Shown: positions 18,089 to 28,241, numbered from the stretch's first letter. The stretch: 40,135 nt of DNA from Nemertoderma westbladi (GCA_032718475.1 JAUCBJ010002806.1:1-40135); one strand, 5' to 3'. The notes: generated from the sequence alone by a model not told the origin. Made by a program: numbers and translations.

Positions 18089-21032
18089 ATTGGCTACTGG
18101 AACAGAAGACAGAGAAGAAAGAAGAACCAACCTGTTGAAATGTAAAAAGACACTAAAGATTGCTACAATGAACGCACGCACGTTGAAAGCACAGAGCAAA
18201 CAGGGTGACATGGTCGCTCTGGCAATGGAATATAACATCGACATCATCTGCATCCAAGAACATCGGATTTGTCATGAAGACACTGCCATGAAGTACAATG
18301 ACATTGGAAATGGATGGACGTTAGTAACAAGCTCAGCAGTAAGAAACTCGGCCAATGCATCAATTGGTGGAGTAGGAATTCTACTAAGCCCATTTGCACT
18401 TAAGACCCTAAACAACATCGAATCTATAAATTCCAGGGTTATGATCGCAACATTTGATGGGAATCCCAAGACAACAGTTATATGTTGCTACAGTCCAACC
18501 AATGCATCAGAGCCAGAACAAGCAGTCAAGTTTTATGAAGAACTGACTGGACTTATTAAGGACATCCCGAAACACAATGTTAAAGTCATTGCTGGTGACC
18601 TGAATGCGCAAATTGGCCCAGAAGACATCAAGGGTTACACCTATAACACCAGTTCTAACAGAAATGGGTACTTACTTTTAGACCTAATGGAAGAATGTGA
18701 ATTGATACCAACAAACAACACATTCGAAAAGAGTAAGGGGAAGCTATGGACCTTTCAATACCCTAATGGAACCAAAGCACAACTGGATTACATCCTTATA
18801 AACAAAAAGTGGAGAAATAGCATGATCAACTGCGAGGCATACAGCTCGTTCAAACTAATTGGTTCGGACCACAGAATTGTCACTGCAGAGATCAGACTCA
18901 GTTTGAGAGCCAGCAAACCCAGGACAAGCAAGCAAATCAACTATGACTGGGAGAAACTCAGAACTGACAATGCTGTAAGGGATGCTTATACAGTAGAAGT
19001 TCAAAACCGCTTTGAAGCACTTCAGTCAATGGATGAAGACCAATCCACCGATTCAATATACCAGAATATAATAACAGCCCACAAGGAATCAACTAAGAGG
19101 CATATCCCCCAGAAACCTAAACGAAAACAGTATGTGCCATGGCAAAGCTCTGAGGTTACTTGTAAGAGAGAGGATCTTAAGATAGCCTACAAAGTTAAAA
19201 CCGAACAACCAACAACCGAAAACATTAACAAGGTTGAGAAAGCTAAGGACGATCTTAAATTGGCCTACAACATCAGCCAGGAAAAGTACATACAGGATAA
19301 AACTGAAGCAATTACAACTGCTCACATACAGCACCAATCAAGACTTACCTGGCAAACTGTAAATGAGGTATCTGGTCGGAAAGGTTGTGCAAAGGGGCGT
19401 CTCAAAGCCGATAGTCCTGAAGAACGTGTTGGGAAGTGGAAAAATCATTTCAGCAACTTGCTTGGGCAGCCACCAAACATCGAGGTCAGCCCTACAAGGA
19501 AAATATATGACAAGACACTACCTATAGAAACAGGGGACTTCACACCTGCCGAACTCCAAAGAAGCATTAAAAGCATGTCCAATAATAAAGCGAGTGGATT
19601 AGATGAAATCCCAGCGGAGGTATGGAAAACCGGAGTACTAAATAGACCATTATTGAATGTTTGCAACCGGATGTTAAAAGGGGAAAAGCCACCACCAATT
19701 TGGACTAAAGGTCAACTAAAGCCTCTCCCCAAGAAAGGAGACCTCGGCATACCAACAAACTATCGTGGGATCTGTCTGCTTGTGGTAGCTGCCAAAATAT
19801 ACAATAAAATGATTTTATATAGGAGTAGGCCTCACATAGAGAAACTACTGCGTAAGAGCCAAAACGGATTTCGACCAAGTAGATCAACAATAGCTCAGAT
19901 ACTTGCACTACGGAGACTGATTGAAGGAATTAAGTCAAAGAATCTCCCCGCAGTCATGACTTTTGTGGACTTCAAGAAGGCATTCGACTCCATCCATAGA
20001 GGTAAAATGCTTGAAATCCTAAGAGCTTATGGAATACCAGAAGTAATTGTTGCTGGCATTGGATTGTTATATTGTGACACAGAAACGCAGGTACTCTCAC
20101 CAGATGGTGAAACTGAGTTTTTATCAATCCTGGCTGGCGTACTGCAAGGTGACACATTAGCACCATTACTATTTGTAATTGTGCTGGATTACGCAATGAG
20201 GACGGCCACAAAGGGTGAAGATCTGGGATTCACACTTCAAGAACGCAGAAGTAGTAGATATCCGGCAACTACAGTCACAGACACCGACTTTGCGGATGAC
20301 ATCGCCCTGCTCTCTAATACGCTAGCAGATGCACAGCTTCTACTAAATAAAGTGGAGAGGGCTGCTAAGGAGGTTGGATTGTATATAAATGCTACCAAGA
20401 CCGAATTCATGACCTTTAATGTTGATGGAAACTTGACAACCATTGATAATAATCAACTAAGGAAGGTCGATGACTTCCAGTACCTTGGATCATGGATAGA
20501 GAGTAGCAAAAAGGACATAGAAGTTAGGAAAGCAAAGGCTTGGGTAGCTCTATCAAAAATGGATACCATCTGGAAATCAGATCTCTCCAGGCACCTGAAG
20601 ACTAAGTTCTTTCGAGCCACAGTGGAAAGTGTATTTTTATATGGGGGTGAGACCTGGACACTGACTAAATCACTTGAACAACGAATTGATGGTTGCTACA
20701 CAAGACTACTAAGGGCAGCCCTAAACATCAGCTGGAGACAACACATGACAAACGCCGAGCTTTATGGTACAATACCACCTGTATCAACCACCCTCCGTGA
20801 ACGCAGATTAAGATTCAGTGGGCACTGCTGGCGAAGTAAAGACGAGGTCATACCAGATCTACTTCTCTGGCAACCAACTCATGGAAAGCGTAGTCGTGGA
20901 CGACCTGCCATAACATATATAGATCAACTTGAAAGGGATACTGAACTTGGGAGAAACGAAATTGCGACAACTATGGAGAATCGGGAAGCCTGGAAGGATC
21001 TCATTTCCACTGTCCGAGTTCGCTCGACCTAG
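17991..21032 (+). CDS. RTE-like LINE polyprotein: APE endonuclease and reverse transcriptase
   Basis: The ORF is 1013 codons, uninterrupted, from ATG 17991 to TAG 21030-21032. The endonuclease spans about residues 55-300 with all expected residues: Asn61 (MNAR), Glu90 (IQEH), Tyr167, Asp203 and Asn205 (GDLNAQIG), Asp266 (LDYIL) and Asp293-His294 (GSDHR). The RT spans about 515-870: NNKASGLDEIP, NGFRPSRST, VDFKKAFD with Asp660 and Asp666, GVLQGDTLAP, and FADD with Asp769-770. The C-terminal part has YGGETWTLT, then RRLRFSGHCWRSKDE and a basic GKRSRGRP, typical of RTE-like elements in marine invertebrates. It would nick DNA and copy its RNA by target-primed reverse transcription. Fragments of related elements lie at 22957-23172 and 38553-38815. 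Confidence 0.93.
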   Translation: MSMRTLQEKCRLGRRPGQQGPRPSVVHQAGVDKLATGTEDREERRTNLLKCKKTLKIATMNARTLKAQSKQGDMVALAMEYNIDIICIQEHRICHEDTAMKYNDIGNGWTLVTSSAVRNSANASIGGVGILLSPFALKTLNNIESINSRVMIATFDGNPKTTVICCYSPTNASEPEQAVKFYEELTGLIKDIPKHNVKVIAGDLNAQIGPEDIKGYTYNTSSNRNGYLLLDLMEECELIPTNNTFEKSKGKLWTFQYPNGTKAQLDYILINKKWRNSMINCEAYSSFKLIGSDHRIVTAEIRLSLRASKPRTSKQINYDWEKLRTDNAVRDAYTVEVQNRFEALQSMDEDQSTDSIYQNIITAHKESTKRHIPQKPKRKQYVPWQSSEVTCKREDLKIAYKVKTEQPTTENINKVEKAKDDLKLAYNISQEKYIQDKTEAITTAHIQHQSRLTWQTVNEVSGRKGCAKGRLKADSPEERVGKWKNHFSNLLGQPPNIEVSPTRKIYDKTLPIETGDFTPAELQRSIKSMSNNKASGLDEIPAEVWKTGVLNRPLLNVCNRMLKGEKPPPIWTKGQLKPLPKKGDLGIPTNYRGICLLVVAAKIYNKMILYRSRPHIEKLLRKSQNGFRPSRSTIAQILALRRLIEGIKSKNLPAVMTFVDFKKAFDSIHRGKMLEILRAYGIPEVIVAGIGLLYCDTETQVLSPDGETEFLSILAGVLQGDTLAPLLFVIVLDYAMRTATKGEDLGFTLQERRSSRYPATTVTDTDFADDIALLSNTLADAQLLLNKVERAAKEVGLYINATKTEFMTFNVDGNLTTIDNNQLRKVDDFQYLGSWIESSKKDIEVRKAKAWVALSKMDTIWKSDLSRHLKTKFFRATVESVFLYGGETWTLTKSLEQRIDGCYTRLLRAALNISWRQHMTNAELYGTIPPVSTTLRERRLRFSGHCWRSKDEVIPDLLLWQPTHGKRSRGRPAITYIDQLERDTELGRNEIATTMENREAWKDLISTVRVRST

Positions 21033-21207
21033 TAATAGTAGTATAATTTCAAAAAATACTAGCTAGCAAAAAAACACTAGCTATCTTAAAATACATATCT
21101 ACTAATGTTGTAGAACTTTCACCAATACCAAAAAAATTAAAAAATCTAAAAAAGGATTGGTGACAAATGGCTGAGGTGTCGACAGGGCGAAGTAGGGACC
21201 GTGTTGC

Positions 21208-21283
21208 TTAACCCCTTAGTGCCTAATGACGTCCACTGCACGTCACCATGGACAGCACGAAGATGTGCAGTGGACGTCATGCT
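21208..21283 (+). mobile_element. piggyBac-like terminus with hairpin
   Basis: TTAACCCCTTAGTGCC at 21208 fits the usual piggyBac end (TTAA, then CCC and a GTGCC word nearby). Just inside, perfect 16-base arms (ATGACGTCCACTGCAC at 21226-21241 and its complement at 21265-21280) enclose 23 bases. Subterminal inverted repeats are normal in piggyBac elements. No matching opposite end (GGCACTAAGGGGTTAA) was found to the right, so the element is truncated or its other end has diverged. It shares its TTAA with the right edge of the 17265-21211 element. Confidence 0.45.
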
Positions 21284-21429
21284 GGAATACATGTTTTATT
21301 GGAAGGCTCTTGGAGTAGGTATACTGGTGGATAGTATTAATGGCATTTATTGCTCTTCGTGGCAAAAAATCCATTCTGTACTGTAGATAGGCTGTATTGT
21401 AGACTGTATTATTAGTGTTAGGTATATGG

Positions 21430-21995
21430 CGTAATGCCAACCACAGTAAGTTCAGACTGACAGAGAGACCGACAGACAGACAGACTAGATTTATGTAAAC
21501 GTGTAAACTGACATCAGAAATGAAATCAGCAACCCTTAAAACCCCCATAGCGAGAATGTTGGTTAGTTAGTATACTTTCTAAGTTTTCACAGACTGACTG
21601 ACAGAAAGACCGACAGCCAGACAAACTAGATTTTTTAAACGTGAAAACTGACATCTGAAATAAAATTAGCACCCATTAAAACCCCCATAACGAGAATGTT
21701 AGTTAGTTTGTATTCTTTTTTAAGTTTTGACAGACTGACTGACTGACAGAAAGACCGACAAACAGACAACACTAGATTTATGTAAACCTGAAAACTGACA
21801 TCAGAAATGAAATCAGCACCCCTTAAAACCCCCAAAGCGAGAATGTTAGTTAATTTGAATTCTCTTTTATGTTTTGACATACTGACTGACAGAATGACCG
21901 ACAGACAGACAGACTAGATTTATGTAAACGTGAAAACTGACATCAGAAATGTAATCAGCACTCCTTAAAACCCCCATAGCGAGAATGTTAGCGAC
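21430..21995. repeat. About 143-bp tandem repeat, four copies
   Basis: Four units of about 140-148 bp each contain a GACAGACTGACTGACAGA-like tract, CTAGATTTATGTAAAC, GAAAACTGACATCAGAAATG, AATCAGCAC and CCTTAAAACCCCCATAGCG with GAGAATGTTA. The GAGAATGTT marks fall at about 21551, 21692, 21839 and 21980. The minus-strand frames through it have no independent support. The 21284-21429 gap before it is unremarkable. Confidence 0.8.
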
Positions 21996-22640
21996 AAGTT
22001 TTAATTATTAACCATATTTCGTAAGATATATTTTAAAACATTTATTTATTAATAATGCAATAACTGAATAACCAGATAACGGAAAGACAAACCGAATTGA
22101 AACTTTTAATTACTAATAATAATTGTTGTGAGAGGTGATGGAAATCAAGAATATATGTTATGTTATGGAGCACGCGTTGGTAGGCACAGGCAAATGAATT
22201 GATGTCTGTTGAGATGTATTGAAGGAGCACTATTCCTTCTACTGGACTACTACTGTATGTCCTTGTGTACTAGCCTAGGCACTGGCTTGGTCAATGACTT
22301 TAGCTTGCAATGTTAGTAATGTAAAACTTCAAGAAATATTATTGGGCATGGCTGCCCTTGCCATGCATGCCTTAGGCTCTATGGGGGAGAATGGAATCAG
22401 GGTATGAATTTACAATGTTAATTATGTTTAAATCAATTAAAAATACATTTATGAACGCAAATCACTTGAAAAAATAAAAAACTATAATGGAATGGGGTAC
22501 ATGGATTCCAGATATCTAATTTCTGTGCAAAATAACTTTAATCGTATGGTGCTAAACAATTAATTTTCATGGAGAGACCGTTCAAAATGACTCAACCATA
22601 CAATTTAGCTGAAGATATTAACTTCGATTATGGCTTCCGA
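21996..22640. other. Non-coding stretch, nothing recognised
   Basis: This stretch is AT-rich without a coding frame, RNA gene or repeat that I can name on either strand. Confidence 0.4.
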
Positions 22641-22739
22641 CACACACACACACACACACCCCCCCCCCCCCCCCCCCCACACACACGTACACACACCCAC
22701 ACACACACACACACACCCCCACACACACACACACACACA
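22641..22739. repeat. Compound CA microsatellite with a 20-C run
   Basis: CA dinucleotides from 22641 are interrupted by 20 C at 22659-22678, then resume as CA, CAC and CACCCCCA variants to 22739. The minus-strand frame of Val and Cys residues through it is a by-product of the repeat. Confidence 0.9.
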
Positions 22740-22956
22740 GACTTTTGAAAAACGGCCATAGTATAATTATATCAGTTCGCTGATGGCTCGCCATACGTGT
22801 CTCGCCCCACATGAGTAAACCAAGATGCTTTGATCTTATCAAATCTTGCCATTCAAATCAATTCAAGTACAATGCGCATATATCCAACCAGACGTTGTGG
22901 AGCATTTGAGGTGTTTCACACCCCCCCCCCCCCCCCCCCCCCCCCCAAGTTTAACG

Positions 22957-23172
22957 CTTCAACAGAACCGCCTCCGATTCGAGTTATTTCGCAGAGAGGA
23001 CCAGCGTCTGTGCATAATCCTGAGCTTTGACAGCCACATGGGGAGTATAATCATAGTGGAAAACCCATGACTTTCTTGAGACGCCTCTTAATGACACTGG
23101 CGAAAGTCGTGGTGGATAGGGAGTTGTGGCGATGCAATTTTGTGGACAAGCCGGCATAGCATTCTTAATGCA
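22957..23172 (+). pseudogene. RTE-like LINE C-terminal fragment, copy A
   Basis: The frame reads QQNRLRF, then FRREDQR. The DNA aligns with 38573-38812 over CAGA-CCGCCTCCG, GAGGACCAGC, CATGGGGAGT/CATGGAGTGA, GACTTTCTTGAGACGC and GGCATAGCATTCTTA. It is about 30 bp shorter than that copy. Compare the RRLRFSGHCWRSKDE region near the end of the intact LINE ORF. A run of 26 C (22921-22946) lies directly before it. It is heavily decayed. Confidence 0.6.
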
Positions 23173-23721
23173 AACTGTAATTACAGCATGATGATTATAG
23201 ATAGATGGTTCGATACAGATTCACTCATATATTTTATATTTACCACATCATTTTCACATGGGATTCACATGATATTTCCACTGTGTGTGTTTCACATGTA
23301 GTGAAGGCATTTTATAGTAGTAGGTCTTCTTTTGGAATAAATTCAAAAAGTATTGTGAGGAATTTAATTCAATTTCATTTAATGGTAGCAAAAAGACTGG
23401 CGGGGGGAAACAATAACTCTAACTTACTTAGAATACTGTAGACAACTAAATCATATGGTCACATAAATAACTTATTATATTTATCAAAGGAATTTGACGG
23501 TTGGGATATAATGGGACAATAAATATACTTACTGTGGTACTGTAGTAGTTGCTACACACTAAGCTTTTATGTATATTGGTATGTGCAATATAATATGGAT
23601 TAATAACAGGTTTCGTTTCTGTGACTTCCGCTGAAATGCTTTAAAAGTAAGTAGAAATCATACAGTTACTTCAGTCACAACAATTTAATCTTTAACGAGA
23701 TAAAATAGCATTCTTATAGTA
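23173..23721. other. AT-rich stretch, nothing recognised
   Basis: I see no credible gene or repeat. Frames here are short and composition-driven. Confidence 0.4.
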
Positions 23722-24251
23722 TGTACGATGGGATAGTTATAAAACCCGAAAATAACGAAAATGACGAAATGATCAACGAAAATATCGAATTTATCAAACA
23801 ATCTGCAAAATCTCGCTTTCCAGTACGATAGGTATTATTAGAAGTCACACTTTACATTTTTTAATTAATAAAATCCGATAATTTCGCCCCATTTTCGACC
23901 TTAAAAGTAATTTAATACCAAATACTGTCTGCTGGTTGGTTGTTAGGTGTTAGCTGTTGACCAATGGCGGCTTGGATGAAATCAGTGTACTGCAGTATTG
24001 GTCTGGTGCATTACAGATGTGGCGCTACAGGTGTACTGATGTGCAGGCCTTCAACAGTACAACCAGGCCATGGTCAGCATGGTACAGGTACAACAGCCCT
24101 ATCAGCCTACTGCCTACAGGAGCTGTTGCGCTGACAGACAGAGAGATAACATCCCATGGGGTAGGGCCAGCCATGGTAGGGCTAGGGGGTACAGGATAAG
24201 GATTTATTCTGGACTATCAGATACCGGTAGAAGATGATTATTAAAAGGAGG

Positions 24252-24712
24252 AACGATGGCGACGGTGTCTATCAAACCCGGAATGCTGGAATGATGGCGA
24301 CGGAGTCTATTAAACCCAGAACGATGGCGACGGAGTCTATTAACTGATTAAACCCGGAACGATGGCGACGGAGTCTATTAAACCCAGAACGATGGCGACG
24401 GAGTCTATTCACTGATTAAACCCGGAACGATGGCGACGGAGTCTATTAAACCCAGAATGATGGCGACGGAGTCTATTAAACCCGGAACGATGGCAACGGA
24501 GTCTATTAAACCCAGAACGATGGCGGCCGAGTCTATTAAACCCGGAACGATGGTGACAGAGTCTATTAAACCCGGCACGATGGCGACGGAGTCTATTAAA
24601 CCCGGAACAATGGCGACGGAGTCTATTATACCTGGAACGATGGCGATGGAGTTTATTAAACCCGGAATTACGAGATCGATCGAATGCTGAGTCTATTAAA
24701 CCCCGAGGGAAT
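24252..24712 (+). repeat. 30-bp tandem array in the left arm of the foldback element
   Basis: The unit is about GATGGCGACGGAGTCTATTA followed by AACCCGGAAC, 30 bp. About 14 units are present, several with short insertions (TTAACTGATTAAACCC). Frames stay open because 30 is a multiple of 3, giving a MATESIKPG-like period on the plus strand. The array is too regular at the DNA level, and too embedded in an inverted repeat, to call coding. Confidence 0.85.
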
Positions 24713-25029
24713 TGTGATGCCAATCAAATAACCTGGAAAATACATTGAACAAGAGAGTTTCAAAGTCAGACTGGTTTGTCACTTTGTCGCCAATACTAAA
24801 ATCATAATAATATATTTTTATATTGATAATTTTGAAATTATTTAACATCAATCTGTCAATCACTTTATATGTCATGTCAATTTATGATTAATCATGAACT
24901 ACCAATAACTTTTATGATTTTAACATTACATATGAATCATATCAGTGCGGTATTAATTCGAGTCATTGCTTTTAACGTCAATGTTGAATATTATGGGGGG
25001 GGGGGGGGGGTTGTGGGGCACAACAGTGC

Positions 25030-25105
25030 GAAATTGATACAGCCTTTAGCCGGATTTGAACCTGAGCAGCCAATCACTATTATGCACTGTATCCACTCGG
25101 ACATT
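25030..25105 (-). mobile_element. tRNA-like (SINE-type) fragment
   Basis: On the minus strand an A-box-like GTCCGAGTGGATACAG (25102-25087) is followed by a B box GGTTCAAATCC (25062-25052) about 25 bases later. The arms do not form a full cloverleaf by eye. It therefore looks like a SINE head rather than a tRNA gene. Downstream on that strand is a 16-base C run (25010-24995). It lies in the loop of the foldback element. Confidence 0.4.
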
Positions 25106-25871
25106 GTAATTTCGTACAATACATAGTATTCGACGCTTTACCTGGTTACAGCCAATAGAGGGGAGCTTATGGGTCACCAATAACTTTGTGTAGGCTAAGA
25201 TCTGCCCCAAAACGAAACACTCTGTAACCCGCCATATGAAATTGTTTACCCAATGGCTAGTATAAAATAAATAAAACCAATAAAATAAATAAGTCGAAGA
25301 AAGATCGCAAAATGATTAAAGTAAGAATTAATTAAGATAAATTAAGTGACGAGTCTTGTAAGGACTGCAAGTGAAAAGCGAGACGCAGATGGGATAGATT
25401 GTCCGGTAGAAGGCTGCATTGTAACGAGTGTAGAATATCTGTTACAGGCGTGCCACAAAACCGACAGTGGCAGGAGTCAGAAGGCCTCCAACAAGAGCTA
25501 ATTGAACACAGTTACTTGCTAATCCCGCACCAAATTAATATGACAAATTGCCATATTATATTTATACTATATTACAGTAGTTCACTACATGCTACATTTT
25601 ACACCGAAATTAAACCATCACAACAACTGTACCACATTTAAGTTTAAATAAATTTAACCAGAATTAGTTACAGTTGTACTAAAATTAAACTCTTACTCTT
25701 TTACTTCAGTTCAGGGCGCGGAGTTCGTCTCTAGATAGGTTGTTTCGTCTCTAGATAGGTTGGTTGGGTGACCTGAGGTCAACTCAACCCGCCCTACCCC
25801 AAACTGTATCAAAACCGTTGTAAACTCGTTCTCCCTCAGGGAATCCATCATTTGCCTAATTCGGTAGGCCT

Positions 25872-26112
25872 TGGTTTAATGGACTCCGTCGCCAACGTCC
25901 CAGGCTGCCAGGTTTAAAAGAGGCCATGGTTCCAGGTTTAATAGACTCCGTCGCCATCGTTCCGGGTAAAATACAGTAATAGACTCCGTCGCCATTGTTC
26001 CGGGTTTAATCGACTCCGTCGCCATCATTCTAGGTTTAATAGACGCCGTTGCCATCGTTCCGGGTTCAATAGACTCAGTTGCCATTGTTCCAGTTTAATA
26101 GACTCCATCGCT
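25872..26112 (-). repeat. 30-bp tandem array in the right arm of the foldback element
   Basis: About seven units, more diverged than the left array, carry GACGGAGTCTATTAAACC on the minus strand. This is the same unit as 24252-24712 in inverted orientation. Just outside the array, at 25723-25762, is a 20-bp direct duplication (TTCGTCTCTAGATAGGTTG twice). Confidence 0.8.
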
Positions 26113-26496
26113 CCGATAGTAATCTGTTGTTGAACTACCTCCTAATGCTAAATACAGAATACCTAATCCCCTATCGTTCAGTGTTGGTTTAGGGTACCGG
26201 TCCGGTTCTGGGTTCCTTCAACAGTGCACCAGACCAATACTGCAGTACACTGATTTCATCCAAGCCGCCATTGGTCAACAGCTAACACCTAACAACCAAC
26301 CAGCAGGCAGAATTTGCATTTGGTATTAAATTACTTTTAAGGTCGAAAATATGGCGAAATTATCGGATTTTATTAATTAAAAAATGTAAAGTGTGCCTTC
26401 TAATAATACATATCGTACTGGAAAGCGAGATTTTGCAGATTGTTTGATAAATTCGATTTTTGTTATTTTCGGGTTTTACAACTATCCTGTATGATG

Positions 26497-27159
26497 ATTT
26501 AATGATATTTATTATATTTATTGGAATTGTTTCGAACATTATGGAAATCAATGATATGGCACCAACTGTAACAAATATGGCCTTTAATTAAAATAAATTA
26601 TTAAAAACTCTATAAATATAATATTTTTTTCTATTTTGAATTTAAATACTGAAAGTTTAATTAAAATCTAAAATTTAAGTATATAATTCAACCAAATAAG
26701 CCTCTGAAATTAAGATTTTGAGACAAAACTTTTAACCCATGTGAAGTATACCAGATGTTCTGCTGTTATATTTCACTTTGCAGTTTACCTCTATGTAGAG
26801 AATGCCAGGTTTTCACTAAAAACCTAAAAAAATACAAATTCAAAAAATTCCAATAAAACTTCGACTGAAAAGTGAAAACCTGGTATTTTTCACATAGTTT
26901 TTCATATCTTAAGGGGCGAGAACTTCCGCCCAGCTAAACACTTTTTTGAATTGTCTACAATTTCTACTGAAATGAAAATATTCTTTTTTTATACAGTATG
27001 TAAGAGAGCCTATGGGTGAAATAAAGCTAAAATATTGTTTTTCAGAAAAATTTTCAAACTTCCAGTCGCCCTCTAGCGGCCATTGAATCAGACATTTCTG
27101 ATGTATAATCTGCAAAAAATAATATATTAATTATATAAAATTATACAATAAATAATAGA
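26497..27159. other. AT-rich stretch, nothing recognised
   Basis: No convincing gene or repeat was found here. Frames are short and composition-driven. Confidence 0.4.
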
Positions 27160-28241
27160 GGAGGGTTAGGAGTGCCACTTGTATCCCACACTGCACCAGC
27201 CGCATTCCTTGCTTCACTAAACAATAATAGGGACCTGATAGCAAAAATTATTGAGCCAGTCTCCACATTGCCATTCTATGCAGAGGCATTATTATCTTCT
27301 TGGAAAAGCCTTCTACATGTTCCCTCACTTCCTGAAGAACCATCCAGTCAGCGGAATTGGATGGATCCCATCATGCAACATCGGGTTGAAAACCTCTTGC
27401 AGCGATCTGACCTTACCTCTCTTTCTCGTCTTAAAGAGTGCAAGGCCCCAGGATCTGGCGATAGGCTGAATGCTTTGCCATCTGCTACACTTGGCCTAAG
27501 GTTAGCAGATGATGATTTTGGTATGGCTGTGGGTCTTCGTCTTGGCGCACCACCGATTTGTTCATCACACCCATGTGTGTGTGACGCCATAGTTGATCCA
27601 TCAGCCCTCCACGCACTAACATGCAAGCACACCAAAAGCCGTCACGCCCGCCACAGACTAGGTAATGATGCCATTCACCGTGCTCTTGGGTCGGCTGAAG
27701 TACCATCCTTCCTGGAACCTATTGGATTGTGCGGAAATGATGGTAAACGGCCAGATGGTGCGACCCATGGTCCAGGGGACTCCCCCTGGTATGGGATTTC
27801 ACCTGTAATCACCGACTTACCCCATCTTACCAGGCCATAGCATCTAGCGACGGTTCATCTGTTGCCAATTTGGCAGAGGACCGAAAGAAAGGGAAGTACA
27901 GTGACCTGTCTCCGAACTATATAGTACAGCCTGTTGCAGTCGAGGCCTTGGGTGGCGTTGGTAATAGCACCATGGACTTCCTCCGCGAACTTGGCCGGCG
28001 TGTAGAGAAGGTCAGCGGGAATAAGAGGGCAACTGAACACCTGCGACAACGCATGGGGTCTGTGTGCAGGCAGGTAATGCTGCCTGTATCAAGGAATCGT
28101 TTGGATCAGGAGGCAACTGAATCCAGTGAATATATTAAGAATAACGAAGATGTCGATTCATCAAACTTATCATATATGAAATGGAAAGTGATCCGCATAA
28201 TATATTTTATAGACTTTTCTGTAGTTATTACATATCTATAA
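27160..28241 (+). pseudogene. 3' end of a LINE with restriction-like endonuclease domain
   Basis: The frame from about 27160 (GGLGVPLVSHTAPAAFLAS) to 27790, continued after a one-base shift near 27787-27795 to 28241, gives a C-terminal region without an RT core. It shows a zinc-binding cluster (CSSHPCVCDAIVD, then HALTC), a RHARHRLGNDAIH helix, EPIGLCG with DGKRPDG, and in the second frame WDFTC. RPD followed by an acidic W-D-x-T is consistent with a PD-(D/E)XK nuclease as in R2/R4/NeSL-type LINEs. The second frame adds KYSDL, VEALGG and FLRELGRRV. It is truncated at the 5' side and frameshifted, so it is inactive. The exact clade is not certain. Confidence 0.7.

Larger units (their letters stand above)
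17488..21041 (+). mobile_element. Full-length RTE-like LINE, apparently intact
   Basis: The element is flanked by a perfect 11-bp target duplication TATAATTTCAA (17477-17487 and 21042-21052). It starts with a T-rich stretch and repeated CAGGT (ACCAGGTCAGGTCAGGTC). It ends immediately after the stop codon in a trinucleotide-like TAGTAATAGTAG tail. A very short 3' UTR made of simple repeats is a known trait of the RTE clade. The 5' region holds a 22-bp sequence repeated 43 bp apart (17861 and 17904). The perfect duplication and intact ORF point to recent insertion. Confidence 0.85.
17265..21211. mobile_element. TTAA-flanked inverted-repeat element split by a LINE
   Basis: TTAA at 17265-17268 and at 21208-21211 bracket inverted ends. 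The left starts GCAAAAGGGTCCCGAGT; the right, reverse-complemented, starts GCAACACGGTCCCTACT. Inverted similarity resumes over about 85-95 bp nearer the middle (17331-17416 against 21127-21042), with shared words GTTCTA-AA, TTAGTAGAT, AGCTAGT and CTAGCTAGTA. Without the LINE (17488-21041) plus one copy of its target duplication, the original element would be about 360-375 bp: a non-autonomous palindromic DNA element of a TTAA-targeting superfamily (piggyBac or Kolobok type). No transposase is encoded. Confidence 0.65.
23731..26487. mobile_element. Foldback-type element with long inverted ends
   Basis: The 23731-24013 end and the 26225-26487 end are inverted copies, about 90% identical by eye, starting GGATAGTTATAAAACCCG and GGATAGTTGTAAAACCCG. 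The left end has one extra 21-bp segment. The flanks TGTACGATG (23722-23730) and TGTATGATG (26488-26496) form a 9-bp target duplication with one C/T difference. Inside each end lies a 30-bp tandem array in inverted orientation (24252-24712 and 25872-26112). The centre (about 24713-25871) has no transposase. Long inverted ends with inner tandem repeats define foldback elements (Drosophila FB, sea urchin TU). A 9-bp duplication also fits Mutator-like elements. Confidence 0.75.

Noticed and set aside
19089-20443. Several minus-strand frames under the RTE ORF
   Set aside because: They are antisense shadows of an intact 1013-codon ORF.
17325-21127. LINE ORF flanked by its own terminal inverted repeats, as a new element class
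   Set aside because: The perfect 11-bp duplication inside the inverted arms shows that the LINE inserted into an older palindromic TTAA element. The arms are not part of the LINE.
21243-21880. Minus-strand frames with repeated SVCLSV-type segments
   Set aside because: They arise from the roughly 143-bp tandem repeat with its GACAGA tracts.
22618-22842. Minus-strand frame of Val, Cys and Gly repeats
   Set aside because: It is a translation of the CA/poly-C microsatellite.
24430-24690. Repeat protein with a MATESIKPG period
   Set aside because: The 30-bp unit keeps frames open on both strands, and the array is part of an inverted repeat inside a mobile element.
27348-27706. Two minus-strand frames over the endonuclease-type LINE remnant
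   Set aside because: They are antisense to a frame with clear domain motifs.
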